64,000 bases of DNA from Saccharothrix australiensis (GTDB taxonomy: Bacteria > Actinomycetota > Actinomycetes > Mycobacteriales > Pseudonocardiaceae): NCBI RefSeq assembly GCF_003634935.1, contig NZ_RBXO01000001.1:992001-1056000 (forward strand), written 5' to 3'. Of this stretch, positions 56,964 through 64,000 are shown piece after piece. The translations under genes were made by a program, and so were the position numbers. Below the pieces are notes generated by a model. That model saw only the letters and a program-made list of their open reading frames with translations, was not told where the DNA came from and ran no database searches. Each line of letters starts with the position of its first letter. Within the stretch, counting starts at the first letter, position 1.

Positions 56964-57947
56964 TCAGGCGTTGCCGTCGAACAGGCTGGTCACCGAGCCG
57001 TCCTCGAACACTTCCTGGATCACCCGCGCCAGCAGCGGCGCGATCGGCAGCACGGTCATCGCGTCGAACCGCTTGTCCGCCGGGATCGGCAGGGTGTCGG
57101 TGAACACGACCTCCCGCGCGCCGCACTCCCGCAACCGCTCCACCGCCGGTCCGGACAGCACCGGGTGGGTGGCGGCGATGACCACGTCCGACGCGCCCTC
57201 GGCCAGCAGCTGCTCCACGGCCTTGGTGATCGTGCCGCCGGTGTCGATCATGTCGTCGATGACGACGCACAGCCGGTCCTTGACCTGGCCGACCACCCGG
57301 TTCGCCACGACCTCGTTCGGCCGGAGCGGGTCGCGGGTCTTGTGGATGAACGCGATCGGCGTGCCGCCCAGCGTGTCGGCCCACTTCTCCGCCAGCTTGG
57401 TGCGGCCGGCGTCCGGCGACACGACGGTCAGCTCCTGGCCCGCGTACTTGTGCCGGATGTGGTCCGCCAGCAGCGGCATCGCCCACAGGTGGTCCACCGG
57501 GCCGTCGAAGAAGCCCTGGATCTGCGCCGTGTGCAGGTCGACGGCGACCAGGCGGTCCGCGCCCGCGGTCTTGAACAGGTCGGCCACCAGCCGGGCCGAG
57601 ATCGGCTCGCGGCCCCGGTGCTTCTTGTCCTGCCGCGCGTACGGGTAGAACGGCATGATCACGGTGATGCGCTTCGCGGAGGCCCGCTTCAGCGCGTCGA
57701 CCATGATCAGCTGCTCCATCAGCCACTGGTTGATGGGCGCGCAGTGCGACTGGATGACGAACGCGTCGCAGCCGCGCACCGACTCCTCGAACCGGACGAA
57801 GATCTCGCCGTTGGCGAAGTCGTAGGCCGACTGGGGCGTGACCGACACGTTGAGGTGCTTGGCCACCTGCTCGGTCAGCTCGGGGTAGGCGCGTCCGCCG
57901 AAGAGCATCAGGTTCTTCTTCGGCGTTCCGGGCATGGTGGGGTTCAC
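56964..57947 (-). CDS. prs: Ribose-phosphate pyrophosphokinase (PRPP synthetase)
   Basis: A 327-residue enzyme making PRPP from ribose-5-phosphate and [23 protein letters not shown] opens the class I fold; [16 protein letters not shown] and [20 protein letters not shown] carry ATP and flexible-loop residues; [18 protein letters not shown] has the metal-binding His; [17 protein letters not shown] and [20 protein letters not shown] is the PRPP-binding loop. GTG 57947 overlaps the glmU stop as GTGA. The genes are co-directional and coupled; a STAND gene follows after 22 bp. Confidence 0.95.
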   Translation of the reverse strand: MNPTMPGTPKKNLMLFGGRAYPELTEQVAKHLNVSVTPQSAYDFANGEIFVRFEESVRGCDAFVIQSHCAPINQWLMEQLIMVDALKRASAKRITVIMPFYPYARQDKKHRGREPISARLVADLFKTAGADRLVAVDLHTAQIQGFFDGPVDHLWAMPLLADHIRHKYAGQELTVVSPDAGRTKLAEKWADTLGGTPIAFIHKTRDPLRPNEVVANRVVGQVKDRLCVVIDDMIDTGGTITKAVEQLLAEGASDVVIAATHPVLSGPAVERLRECGAREVVFTDTLPIPADKRFDAMTVLPIAPLLARVIQEVFEDGSVTSLFDGNA

Positions 57948-59428
57948 GGTCGGCGCCCTTCCTCTGTGGTGTCGGCATTCTGCGCCGCCAGCGCCCGCTG
58001 AGCCGCCTCGGCGGCCGGGGTGCCCGGCCTGCGCTGCACGACCCACCCCTCCAGGTTGCGCTGGGGACCGCCGGACACGGCGAGCGCGCCCGGCGGGACG
58101 TCCCGGCGCACGACGGTCCCGGCGCCGGTGTACGCGCCGTCCCCGACGGTGACGGGTGCGACGAACATGTTGTCGGAGCCGGTCCGCGCGTGGGACCCGA
58201 TGACGGTGCGGTGCTTGCGCACGCCGTCGTAGTTCACGGTCACGCTGGCGGCGCCGATGTTGGAGTGCTCACCGATGGTGGTGTCGCCGATGTAGCTCAG
58301 GTGGGGGACCTTGCTGCCGGTCCCGATGTCGGAGTTCTTCACCTCGACGAACGCGCCGACCTTGCCGTCCGCGCCCAGCCGGGTGCCCGGCCGCAGGTAG
58401 GCGAACGGGCCCACGGACGCGCCCGCCCCGATCTCCGCGCCGGTGCCGTGGGTGCGCACGACGGTCGCGTTCGCCCCGACCGAGCACGCGTGCAGCGTCG
58501 TGTCCGGCCCGACGACCGCGCCCTCGCCGACGACCGTGCCGTCGCGCAGCTGCACGCCCGGCTCGACCCGCGCGTCCCGGCCGAGCCGGACGTCCGCGTC
58601 CAGCCACGTGGTGGCCGGGTCGACCACGGTCACGCCCTCGCGCATCCACCGCTCGACGATCCGGCGGTTCAGCTCGGCGCCGAGCCGCGCGAGCTGCACC
58701 CGGTCGTTGACGCCCTCGACCAGCCACGGGTCGGTGGCCACGAGCGCGCCGACCCGCCTGCCGTCGGCGTGCGCGATGGCCGGCACGTCGGTCAGGTACA
58801 GCTCGCCCTGCGAGTTGTCGGTCGAGATCCGCGCCAGCGCGTCCCGCAGGACCGCCGCGTCGAACGCGTACACGCCCGAGTTGATCTCCGTGATGGCCCG
58901 CTGCTCCGGGGAGGCGTCCTTCTGCTCGACGATGCCCTCGACCGCGCCGGACGCGGAGCGGATGATCCGCCCGTACCCGGTCGGGTCGGCGACCACCGCG
59001 GTCAGGACGGTCACCGCGTTGCCCGCCGCGCCGTGCTCGGTGAGCAGCGCGGTCAGCGTCGCGGCGTCCAGCAGGGGTGTGTCACCGTAGGTGACGACGA
59101 CCGTGCCACCGAGGTCGGCGGGCAGTTCGGCGAGGCCGCAGCCCACCGCGTGCCCCGTGCCGTGCTGCTGCTCCTGCACCGCCACGGTGACCTTGCGGTC
59201 CAGCGCGGCGGACAGGGTGTCGAGGTGTTGGGTCACCGCGGCACGACCGTGCCCGACGACGACGGCCAGGTGGTCCGGATCGGTCCCGGCGGCGGCGCGG
59301 ACCGCGTGCTCCACGAGGGAGCGACCGGCGATCCGGTGCAACACCTTGGGGGTGGCTGACCGCATGCGGGTCCCTTCCCCCGCCGCGAGGACGATCGTGC
59401 TGATCGGGGTGGGAACACCCTCAAGCAT
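57944..59428 (-). CDS. glmU: Bifunctional UDP-GlcNAc pyrophosphorylase / GlcN-1-P acetyltransferase GlmU
   Basis: A 494-residue enzyme of peptidoglycan precursor synthesis. Residues 1-240 are the uridyltransferase: [20 protein letters not shown] is the nucleotide loop and [15 protein letters not shown] the GlcNAc/UTP contact. About 265-480 is a left-handed beta helix of hexapeptide repeats, with the acetyltransferase region [35 protein letters not shown] and the Ala/Arg-rich C-terminal end typical of actinobacteria. ATG 59428 follows GGGAGAG. It starts the glmU-prs transcript. Confidence 0.95.
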   Translation of the reverse strand: MLEGVPTPISTIVLAAGEGTRMRSATPKVLHRIAGRSLVEHAVRAAAGTDPDHLAVVVGHGRAAVTQHLDTLSAALDRKVTVAVQEQQHGTGHAVGCGLAELPADLGGTVVVTYGDTPLLDAATLTALLTEHGAAGNAVTVLTAVVADPTGYGRIIRSASGAVEGIVEQKDASPEQRAITEINSGVYAFDAAVLRDALARISTDNSQGELYLTDVPAIAHADGRRVGALVATDPWLVEGVNDRVQLARLGAELNRRIVERWMREGVTVVDPATTWLDADVRLGRDARVEPGVQLRDGTVVGEGAVVGPDTTLHACSVGANATVVRTHGTGAEIGAGASVGPFAYLRPGTRLGADGKVGAFVEVKNSDIGTGSKVPHLSYIGDTTIGEHSNIGAASVTVNYDGVRKHRTVIGSHARTGSDNMFVAPVTVGDGAYTGAGTVVRRDVPPGALAVSGGPQRNLEGWVVQRRPGTPAAEAAQRALAAQNADTTEEGRRP

Positions 59429-59501
59429 CAGCGCTCTCCCTAGGTGGCTCTCGGTGCGTGTCTGCCAGCGGGAAAGCCCTGGCTCCCGCCAGGTGTTGAT
59501 A

Positions 59502-61148
59502 CTAAGCCTCCGAGGACCGCTCGCCTTGCACGGCGGCAACCTGGCAGCCACCTCTGCGCTTCGCCAGGTACATCGCGGAGTCGGCTCGGGCGAGGGCTTG
59601 GTGGGCCGCCTCGCGGGGGCGCACCGAGATCACGCCCACCGAGAGGGTGACGCCGCGGGAGAGGTCGGAAGGCAGGTCCGCCACGGCTTCCACGGCTCGG
59701 GCGAGGGCCGCCTCGGCGGCGTAGAGGGGCGCGCCGGGCAGCAGCACGACGAACTCGTCGCCGCCGTACCGGGCGACCAGGTCGTCGCCGCGCAGGGCCT
59801 GCCGGAGTGTGCTCGCAATCACCCGAAGGACGTCGTCACCCTCCGCGTGCGAGTGCTTGTCGTTGACCACCTTGAACCCGTCCAGGTCGACCAGCGCGAT
59901 CGCCATCGGGTGGGTCTGCGCGCTGATCAGCGCGCCGAGCCGGTCGTCGAGCGCCCGCCGGTTGGGCAGCCCGGTCAGCGGGTCCTGGAGCGCCTGCTGC
60001 GCGATCGCGCCGTGCGCGCGGGTCAGCCGTTCGTGGTCGCGCCGGGTGACGAGGGTGGCGGTGCGCGCCTCCTGCATCTGCCACAGCTCGACCTCCAGCG
60101 CGTCGGCGTAGCTCTGGAGCGCCGAGATGGTGTGCTCGCCGTGCGGGCCGGACAGCTTCGCGTACTCGCGCACCAGGCACAGCATCAGCGTCGGCTCGGA
60201 CGTGTCGTTCGCCAGCCTGGTGCGGGCGTCGGCGAGCACCTGGAGCGCCTGCTGGGGCAGCTCCTCCAGCTCGAGGCACCGGGACAGCGCGATGGACACG
60301 ATGATCAGCTCGCGGGCGTACATGGCCAGCTCGCGCAGCCGCCACAGCGGCGCGATGTGCTCCGGGCCGGGCTTGGCCAGCGCGTGCGACGCGCCGATGA
60401 TCGGCACCTGCTCGGCGGCCGACCGGTCGCGGCGGCCGGGGTGCAGCGACTCGCGGAACGGGCCCTCGACGGCCTCGGAGATGGCGGCGGCGGTCGAGAA
60501 CTTGGCCGCGGCCTCCTCCACGTTGCCCACCCGCTCCAGCCGCAGGCCCCAGCCGATCAGCATCCGGGCCCGGTTGGACAGGTGGAGGTAGATCAGGTGC
60601 GGCCCGGCGCTGTCGCGGATCGCGTTGTGCGCCCTGGCCAGCACCGCGTCGGCCATCTCGTAGACGCCCAGCTGGGTGAGCACCAGCCCGGTGGTCTGGA
60701 GCGCGCTGGCCAGCATCCGGTCCCAGGTGCGCTTGTCCAGCATCGGGTCCGGGGTGAGGTCCTCCTCCAGCATGGCCAGGCCGCTGGCGACCTCGGTCAG
60801 CGCCCGGTCCTCGTACCCGCCGAGCAGGTAGCGCCGCCCGCGCAGGGCGTGCGCCTCGGCCTCCAGCACGACCAGGCCGTGCCGCCGGGTGTGCGCGAGC
60901 AGCTCGTCGAGCATGGTGTCGGACAGGTCCACCAGGCCGGGCGTGACCAGCCGGACCACGGCCGCCGCGCGCAGGAGCTGGCCGACGATGCGCGGCTCGC
61001 CGCGGGCCTGCGCCTCGGCGAGCAGCTCGTCCACCGCGTGGCACGCGTCGAGCTGGTCGGAGAGGTGGCTGCTCTGGGCCACGGCCACGAGCTCGCTCGC
61101 GCGGCCGACCAGCCACGCGTCGGACATCTCGTGGAGCGCCGGCGCCAC
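59502..61148 (-). CDS. Diguanylate cyclase (GGDEF) with helical N-terminal region
   Basis: A 548-residue soluble protein. About 1-370 is helical with TPR-like patterning ([60 protein letters not shown]), probably a sensor or protein-binding region. The GGDEF domain (about 385-540) has [35 protein letters not shown] and the active-site YGGDEF. The inhibitory site RxxD is intact as RGDD, five residues before GGDEF. It should make c-di-GMP from GTP. No membrane helix or EAL domain. The GTG start has only a weak ribosome-binding site. It lies between tRNA-Gln and glmU on the same strand. Confidence 0.9.
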   Translation of the reverse strand: MAPALHEMSDAWLVGRASELVAVAQSSHLSDQLDACHAVDELLAEAQARGEPRIVGQLLRAAAVVRLVTPGLVDLSDTMLDELLAHTRRHGLVVLEAEAHALRGRRYLLGGYEDRALTEVASGLAMLEEDLTPDPMLDKRTWDRMLASALQTTGLVLTQLGVYEMADAVLARAHNAIRDSAGPHLIYLHLSNRARMLIGWGLRLERVGNVEEAAAKFSTAAAISEAVEGPFRESLHPGRRDRSAAEQVPIIGASHALAKPGPEHIAPLWRLRELAMYARELIIVSIALSRCLELEELPQQALQVLADARTRLANDTSEPTLMLCLVREYAKLSGPHGEHTISALQSYADALEVELWQMQEARTATLVTRRDHERLTRAHGAIAQQALQDPLTGLPNRRALDDRLGALISAQTHPMAIALVDLDGFKVVNDKHSHAEGDDVLRVIASTLRQALRGDDLVARYGGDEFVVLLPGAPLYAAEAALARAVEAVADLPSDLSRGVTLSVGVISVRPREAAHQALARADSAMYLAKRRGGCQVAAVQGERSSEA

Positions 61149-61242
61149 GTTGCCCTGCTCGTCGACCGCTTCCCCGTGCAGCGACTCTCACCCCCCAGGC
61201 AGACGCGAGGCGGCCGGGACCGGTAGGACTCGGCCGTTCTCG

Positions 61243-61313
61243 CTCCGCCACCAGGATTCGAACCTGGACCATCGGAACCAAAATCCGAGGTGCTGCCTTT
61301 ACACCATGGCGGA
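61243..61313 (-). tRNA. tRNA-Gln (anticodon TTG)
   Basis: The minus strand folds into a cloverleaf: acceptor TCCGCCA pairs with TGGCGGA, anticodon stem TCGGA/TCCGA encloses TTTTGGT with anticodon TTG, and the T arm is CCAGG-TTCGAAT-CCTGG. No CCA is encoded. tRNA-Gln upstream of glmU is the usual arrangement in this group. Confidence 0.95.
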
Positions 61314-62156
61314 ACGGGCGGAGGTCTCCCTCTGCCGCGCGAACACATGTTGTCACGACTGCTCCCCGAAGGTCAGCACGACCGCACAACTGGCGGAAAT
61401 CCGACGGTCACCCGATCATGACGCTGCGTGTTTCCGCAGGTCGCGGCGAGTCCGTCCGGGTGCCCGGCGGGCACGCGCGAGCGTGCGCGCGCCCGCGCGG
61501 GGATCGGCCCGACGGGAGACCGGCCCCGGTCGTGGCGCCGGGTGTGCCCGGCGGGGGTGAAGACCGCGTCCGGCGCCCCCGCCGTTCCGCCACGCGCTGT
61601 GACGGCGCGCTCGGGGCGCTCGCCCGATGCGGCGAGGTCGCGCCCCGCCCGGTAGTCCGCCGGGCGCGCGGGTACCCGGATGGGGTGCTCGGCGGGAACC
61701 GCACACGACGCCACGACCCCGGCCGCCCGGCGGCGGGTGGCTTCCGACGCGCGCGGGCGACGGGGGTCGGCGTCGACTCGGTGCGCGAGGCGCCGGGTGG
61801 CGTCCGAGCGCGGACGACGAGGGCGACGGGGGCGCGAACCCGTGTCCGCGGCCACAGGGTGATCCGGGACTCCTCTCGACACCGCCCGCCGTTCGCCCGT
61901 TCCGGTGAAACTCACGGGGGAGTCCGGGCGGTCGGGCCCGGCCGCCGCCCGAGGGGCGACGCGCCCGCGTCGCCGGCCACCGGTGCCCGCCCGACCAGCG
62001 GCGACGTCGTGCCGACCGGGCTCGGCGCCACCCCGAACCGGTGCCGACGGCGGCCGTACCGAGCCCGGTGCGGGGCCTGCCGCGGCGCACGCTGGCGTCA
62101 CGTCCGCGTTCCTGAGAACACGCCATGAGTTTCCGCGCGGCTATGGCGGGACGAGG
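61314..62156. other. Long geneless region before the desaturase
   Basis: 843 bases of very G/C-rich sequence. Several frames are open on both strands, but none has a credible start, codon bias or recognisable residues. It should hold the promoter of tRNA-Gln (minus strand) near 61314-61400; nothing else is supported. Confidence 0.5.
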
Positions 62157-62194
62157 TTGACCTAACTTACGCTGCCGTAAGTTACGGTTCCGTA
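62157..62194 (+). promoter_or_regulatory. Promoter with two adjoining palindromes before the desaturase
   Basis: TTGACC at 62157-62162 is a likely -35 box. ACTTACG-CTGC-CGTAAGT (62165-62182) is a perfect palindrome, directly followed by TACGG-TT-CCGTA (62183-62194). Repeated TTACG/CGTAA halves are typical of TetR-type operators for fatty-acid desaturases, and a TetR gene follows the desaturase. A repressor here would cover the -10 region. Confidence 0.65.
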
Positions 62195-62225
62195 GGTAGC
62201 CCCCGAACAACCAAGAGGTACACGT

Positions 62226-63182
62226 ATGACCAGCACCCTGGAGAGCAGGCCCACACCGCCCGGTCCGGACAAAGGACCGAAGCCGCTGACCGACGGCCGG
62301 CGCGGCCACGTGGAGCAATTGGGCGTCTACGTGTTCGTCATCGTGCCGTTCCTGGCGCTGATCGCGGCGGTGCCGTTCGCCTGGGGCTGGGGGCTGGGCT
62401 GGCTGGACGTGGCGCTGTTCGTCGCCTTCTACTACCTGTCCGGCCTGGGCGTGACCATCGGCTACCACCGGTACTTCACGCACGGCTCGTTCAAGGCCAA
62501 CCGGGCGCTCAAGATCGCGCTCGCCATCGCGGGCAGCATGGCGCTCCAGGGCCCGGTGATCGTCTGGGTCGCCGACCACCGCCGCCACCACGCGTTCTCC
62601 GACCGCGAGGGCGACCCGCACTCGCCGTGGCTGTTCGGCTCCGGCCCCGTCGCCCTGGCCAAGGGCTTCTGGCACGCCCACATGGGCTGGCTGTTCGAGC
62701 GGGACAAGACCAACGCGCAGCGGTTCGCGCCCGACCTGCTGGCCGACGAGGACCTCGTCAAGGTCGACAAGCTGTTCTGGCTGTGGACCACGATCAGCCT
62801 GCTCGCGCCCGCCGCGCTGGGCGGCCTGATCACCATGTCGTGGGCGGGCGCGCTGTCCGCGTTCTTCTGGGCGGGCCTGGTGCGCGTCGCCTTCCTGCAC
62901 CACGTCACCTGGTCGGTCAACTCGATCTGCCACATGGTCGGCGACCGCCCGTTCGCGGCGCGCGACCGCTCCGCCAACGTGTGGGCGCTGGCGATCCTGT
63001 CGTTCGGCGAGTCGTGGCACAACCTGCACCACGCCGACCCGACCTGCGCGCGGCACGGCGTGAAGCGCGGCCAGATCGACACCTCCGCGCGGTTGATCTG
63101 GCTGTTCGAGAAGCTCGGCTGGGCGCGCGACGTGCGCTGGCCCAACGCGCAGCGCCTCGCCCGGATCAGCGCGAAGAAGTAG
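62226..63182 (+). CDS. Membrane fatty-acid (acyl-CoA) desaturase
   Basis: A 318-residue integral membrane di-iron desaturase. The three histidine boxes are HRYFTH (about 79-84), HRRHH (about 119-123) and HNLHH (about 262-266), all at membrane faces; an extra HHVTW segment lies between. Four helices are seen (VYVFVIVPFLALIAAVPFAW; LDVALFVAFYYLSGLGVTIG; LAIAGSMALQGPVIVWVA; LFWLWTTISLLAPAALGGLI). The family introduces a delta-9 type double bond into acyl chains with electrons from an oxidoreductase. ATG 62226 follows AAGAGG. It is probably controlled by the palindromic operator upstream and the TetR gene downstream. Confidence 0.9.
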   Translation: MTSTLESRPTPPGPDKGPKPLTDGRRGHVEQLGVYVFVIVPFLALIAAVPFAWGWGLGWLDVALFVAFYYLSGLGVTIGYHRYFTHGSFKANRALKIALAIAGSMALQGPVIVWVADHRRHHAFSDREGDPHSPWLFGSGPVALAKGFWHAHMGWLFERDKTNAQRFAPDLLADEDLVKVDKLFWLWTTISLLAPAALGGLITMSWAGALSAFFWAGLVRVAFLHHVTWSVNSICHMVGDRPFAARDRSANVWALAILSFGESWHNLHHADPTCARHGVKRGQIDTSARLIWLFEKLGWARDVRWPNAQRLARISAKK

Positions 63183-63188
63183 CCCTTG

Positions 63189-63221
63189 ACCCGCCCCTCG
63201 CCCACTCGGCGAGGGGCGGGT
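63189..63221 (+). terminator. Terminator after the desaturase
   Basis: A 14-bp perfect stem (ACCCGCCCCTCGCC at 63189-63202 with its complement at 63208-63221) and the loop CACTC, six bases after the stop, followed by GTTTAG. It ends four bases before the TAGGGT -10 of the TetR gene. Confidence 0.85.
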
Positions 63222-63237
63222 GTTTAGGGTGACCGGG

Positions 63238-63882
63238 ATGGCGGGACGACGGCGCGCGGGCGACACCCCGGTCCCGCGCGTGCGGATGACCGGGAAGGAA
63301 CGGCGCGAGCAGCTGCTGGACGTCGCTCGGGCGCTGTTCGCGGAGAAGGGTTTCGAGGTCACCTCGATCGAGGAGATCGCGCACCGGGCCGGTGTGTCCA
63401 AGCCCGTGGTCTACGAGCACTTCGGCGGCAAGGAAGGCATCTACGCGGTCGTGGTGGACCGCGAGATGCAGCACCTGATGGACCACATCGTCAACGCCCT
63501 GTCCGGCGGGCACCCGCGCGAACTGCTGGAGCAGGCCGCGTGCGCGCTGCTGGACTACATCGAGGGTTCGACGGACGGGTTCCGGATCCTCGTGCGCGAC
63601 TCGCCGGTGGCCTCGTCGACCGGCACGTTCTCGTCGCTGCTCAACGACATCGCGTCGCAGGTCGAGTCGATCCTGGGCCTGCACTTCTCGCGGCAGGGCT
63701 ACGACCGCAAGCTCGCGGCGCTCTACAGCCAGGCGCTGGTGGGCATGGTCGCGCTGACCGGCCAGTGGTGGCTGGAGGTGCGCAAGCCGAAGAAGGACGA
63801 GGTCGCCGCGCACCTGGTGAACCTGGCCTGGAAGGGCTTGTCCCACATGGACCACAAGCCCCGCCTGCGCACCCGCGGCTGA
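63238..63882 (+). CDS. TetR-family regulator, probable fatty-acid desaturase control
   Basis: A 214-residue regulator. Residues about 25-70 are the TetR HTH: REQLLDVARALFAEKGFEVT, EEIAHRAGVSKPVVYEHFGG. The C-terminal helices (HLMDHIVNALSGGHPRELLE; DRKLAALYSQALVGMVALTG) form the ligand pocket and dimer face. Its position next to a desaturase with a palindromic operator suggests that it senses acyl-CoA. ATG 63238 lies 7 bases after TAGGGT (63225-63230) with no ribosome-binding site, so it is probably leaderless. Confidence 0.85.
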   Translation: MAGRRRAGDTPVPRVRMTGKERREQLLDVARALFAEKGFEVTSIEEIAHRAGVSKPVVYEHFGGKEGIYAVVVDREMQHLMDHIVNALSGGHPRELLEQAACALLDYIEGSTDGFRILVRDSPVASSTGTFSSLLNDIASQVESILGLHFSRQGYDRKLAALYSQALVGMVALTGQWWLEVRKPKKDEVAAHLVNLAWKGLSHMDHKPRLRTRG

Positions 63883-63900
63883 GCGTGCTCAGCCGCGGGT
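63871..63900. terminator. Bidirectional terminator at the TetR end
   Basis: A perfect 14-bp palindromic stem, ACCCGCGGCTGAGC (63871-63884) with GCTCAGCCGCGGGT (63887-63900), and a 2-base gap. It contains the stop codons of both convergent genes. Confidence 0.75.
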
Positions 63901-64000
63901 CACCTTGAGCACCTTGTCGTCGGCGCCGTTGGACGTGGTCAGGTAGAGGGCGTTGTCCGGTCCGAGCGCCGCGCCCCGCAGCCGCCCGTGCGTGCCGTCG
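63889..64000 (-). CDS. PQQ-dependent sugar dehydrogenase family protein, C-terminal end
   Basis: A partial minus-strand gene running off the window, ending at the stop 63889-63891. The visible residues read DGTHGRLRGAALGPDNALYL and then TTSNGADDKVLKVTRG. GRLR-x3-LGPD-x2-LY-x-TTSN is the last blade of soluble glucose/sorbosone dehydrogenase-type beta-propellers, which bind PQQ and act outside the cytoplasm. Only the end is present, so activity cannot be judged. Confidence 0.75.
   Translation of the reverse strand, partial: DGTHGRLRGAALGPDNALYLTTSNGADDKVLKVTRG

Noticed and set aside
53915..57103. A 1,062-residue plus-strand frame over the STAND gene
   Set aside because: Antisense shadow of the repeat-rich STAND gene; low-complexity Arg/Gly/Val composition.
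61416..63401. A 661-residue minus-strand frame from the geneless region into the desaturase
   Set aside because: It is antisense to the desaturase with its three His boxes; the part beyond is featureless Arg/Pro-rich sequence.

Overview
The window is high-GC DNA from an actinomycete. Gene content fits the Pseudonocardiales: RpfB, MetG-TatD-RpfB-RsmA and GlmU-Prs-L25-Pth housekeeping runs, a protein O-mannosyltransferase, DivIVA-repeat proteins, and GTG starts with GTGA overlaps. A Saccharothrix/Lentzea/Actinosynnema-like host is an inference from general knowledge; no search was possible.

1-8.4 kb is a decayed accessory island. It has serine-recombinase remnants near both ends, a frameshifted DUF6545-type gene, two diverged copies of a PAP2-like membrane protein (849-1496 and 7711-8355), a PLP desulfhydrase/deaminase, XRE regulators, a zinc-finger protein, a protein with three tandem HTH-like repeats, and a prim-pol-like protein coupled to a small partner. 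8.4-24 kb is secretion and signalling: a secreted tachylectin-type lectin, a 3,260-residue RHS/YD-repeat protein ending in a Hint domain and a deaminase-like toxin with its immunity gene overlapping by 4 bp, a secreted PIG-L deacetylase, and a CRP-type regulator next to a nucleotide-cyclase-like protein.

24-34 kb holds a PHP-UvrD helicase fusion, a streptogrisin-type protease with a carbohydrate-binding tail, a membrane Ser/Thr kinase, a truncated Lrp remnant and a protein mannosyltransferase divergent from rsmI. 34-44 kb is core genome: metG-tatD, rpfB, three 195-bp tandem repeats, rsmA, then metNIQ behind an S-box riboswitch followed by a leader-peptide ORF. 44-52.7 kb has ispE, an ABC-F ATPase, two DivIVA-repeat proteins, a fatty acyl-AMP ligase, an isochorismatase-like protein, pth and L25.

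52.9-61.3 kb is the glmU-prs operon with a 1,361-residue STAND-type NTPase placed between prs and the L25 gene, then a diguanylate cyclase and tRNA-Gln. The right end has a fatty-acid desaturase behind a double palindrome, a TetR regulator, and the edge of a PQQ-type sugar dehydrogenase.

At least seven start codons lie 6-7 nt after a TANNNT hexamer with no ribosome-binding site, which suggests leaderless transcripts. The most system-like loci are the STAND NTPase, the CRP/cyclase pair, the RHS toxin-immunity pair and the three-repeat HTH protein in the island.
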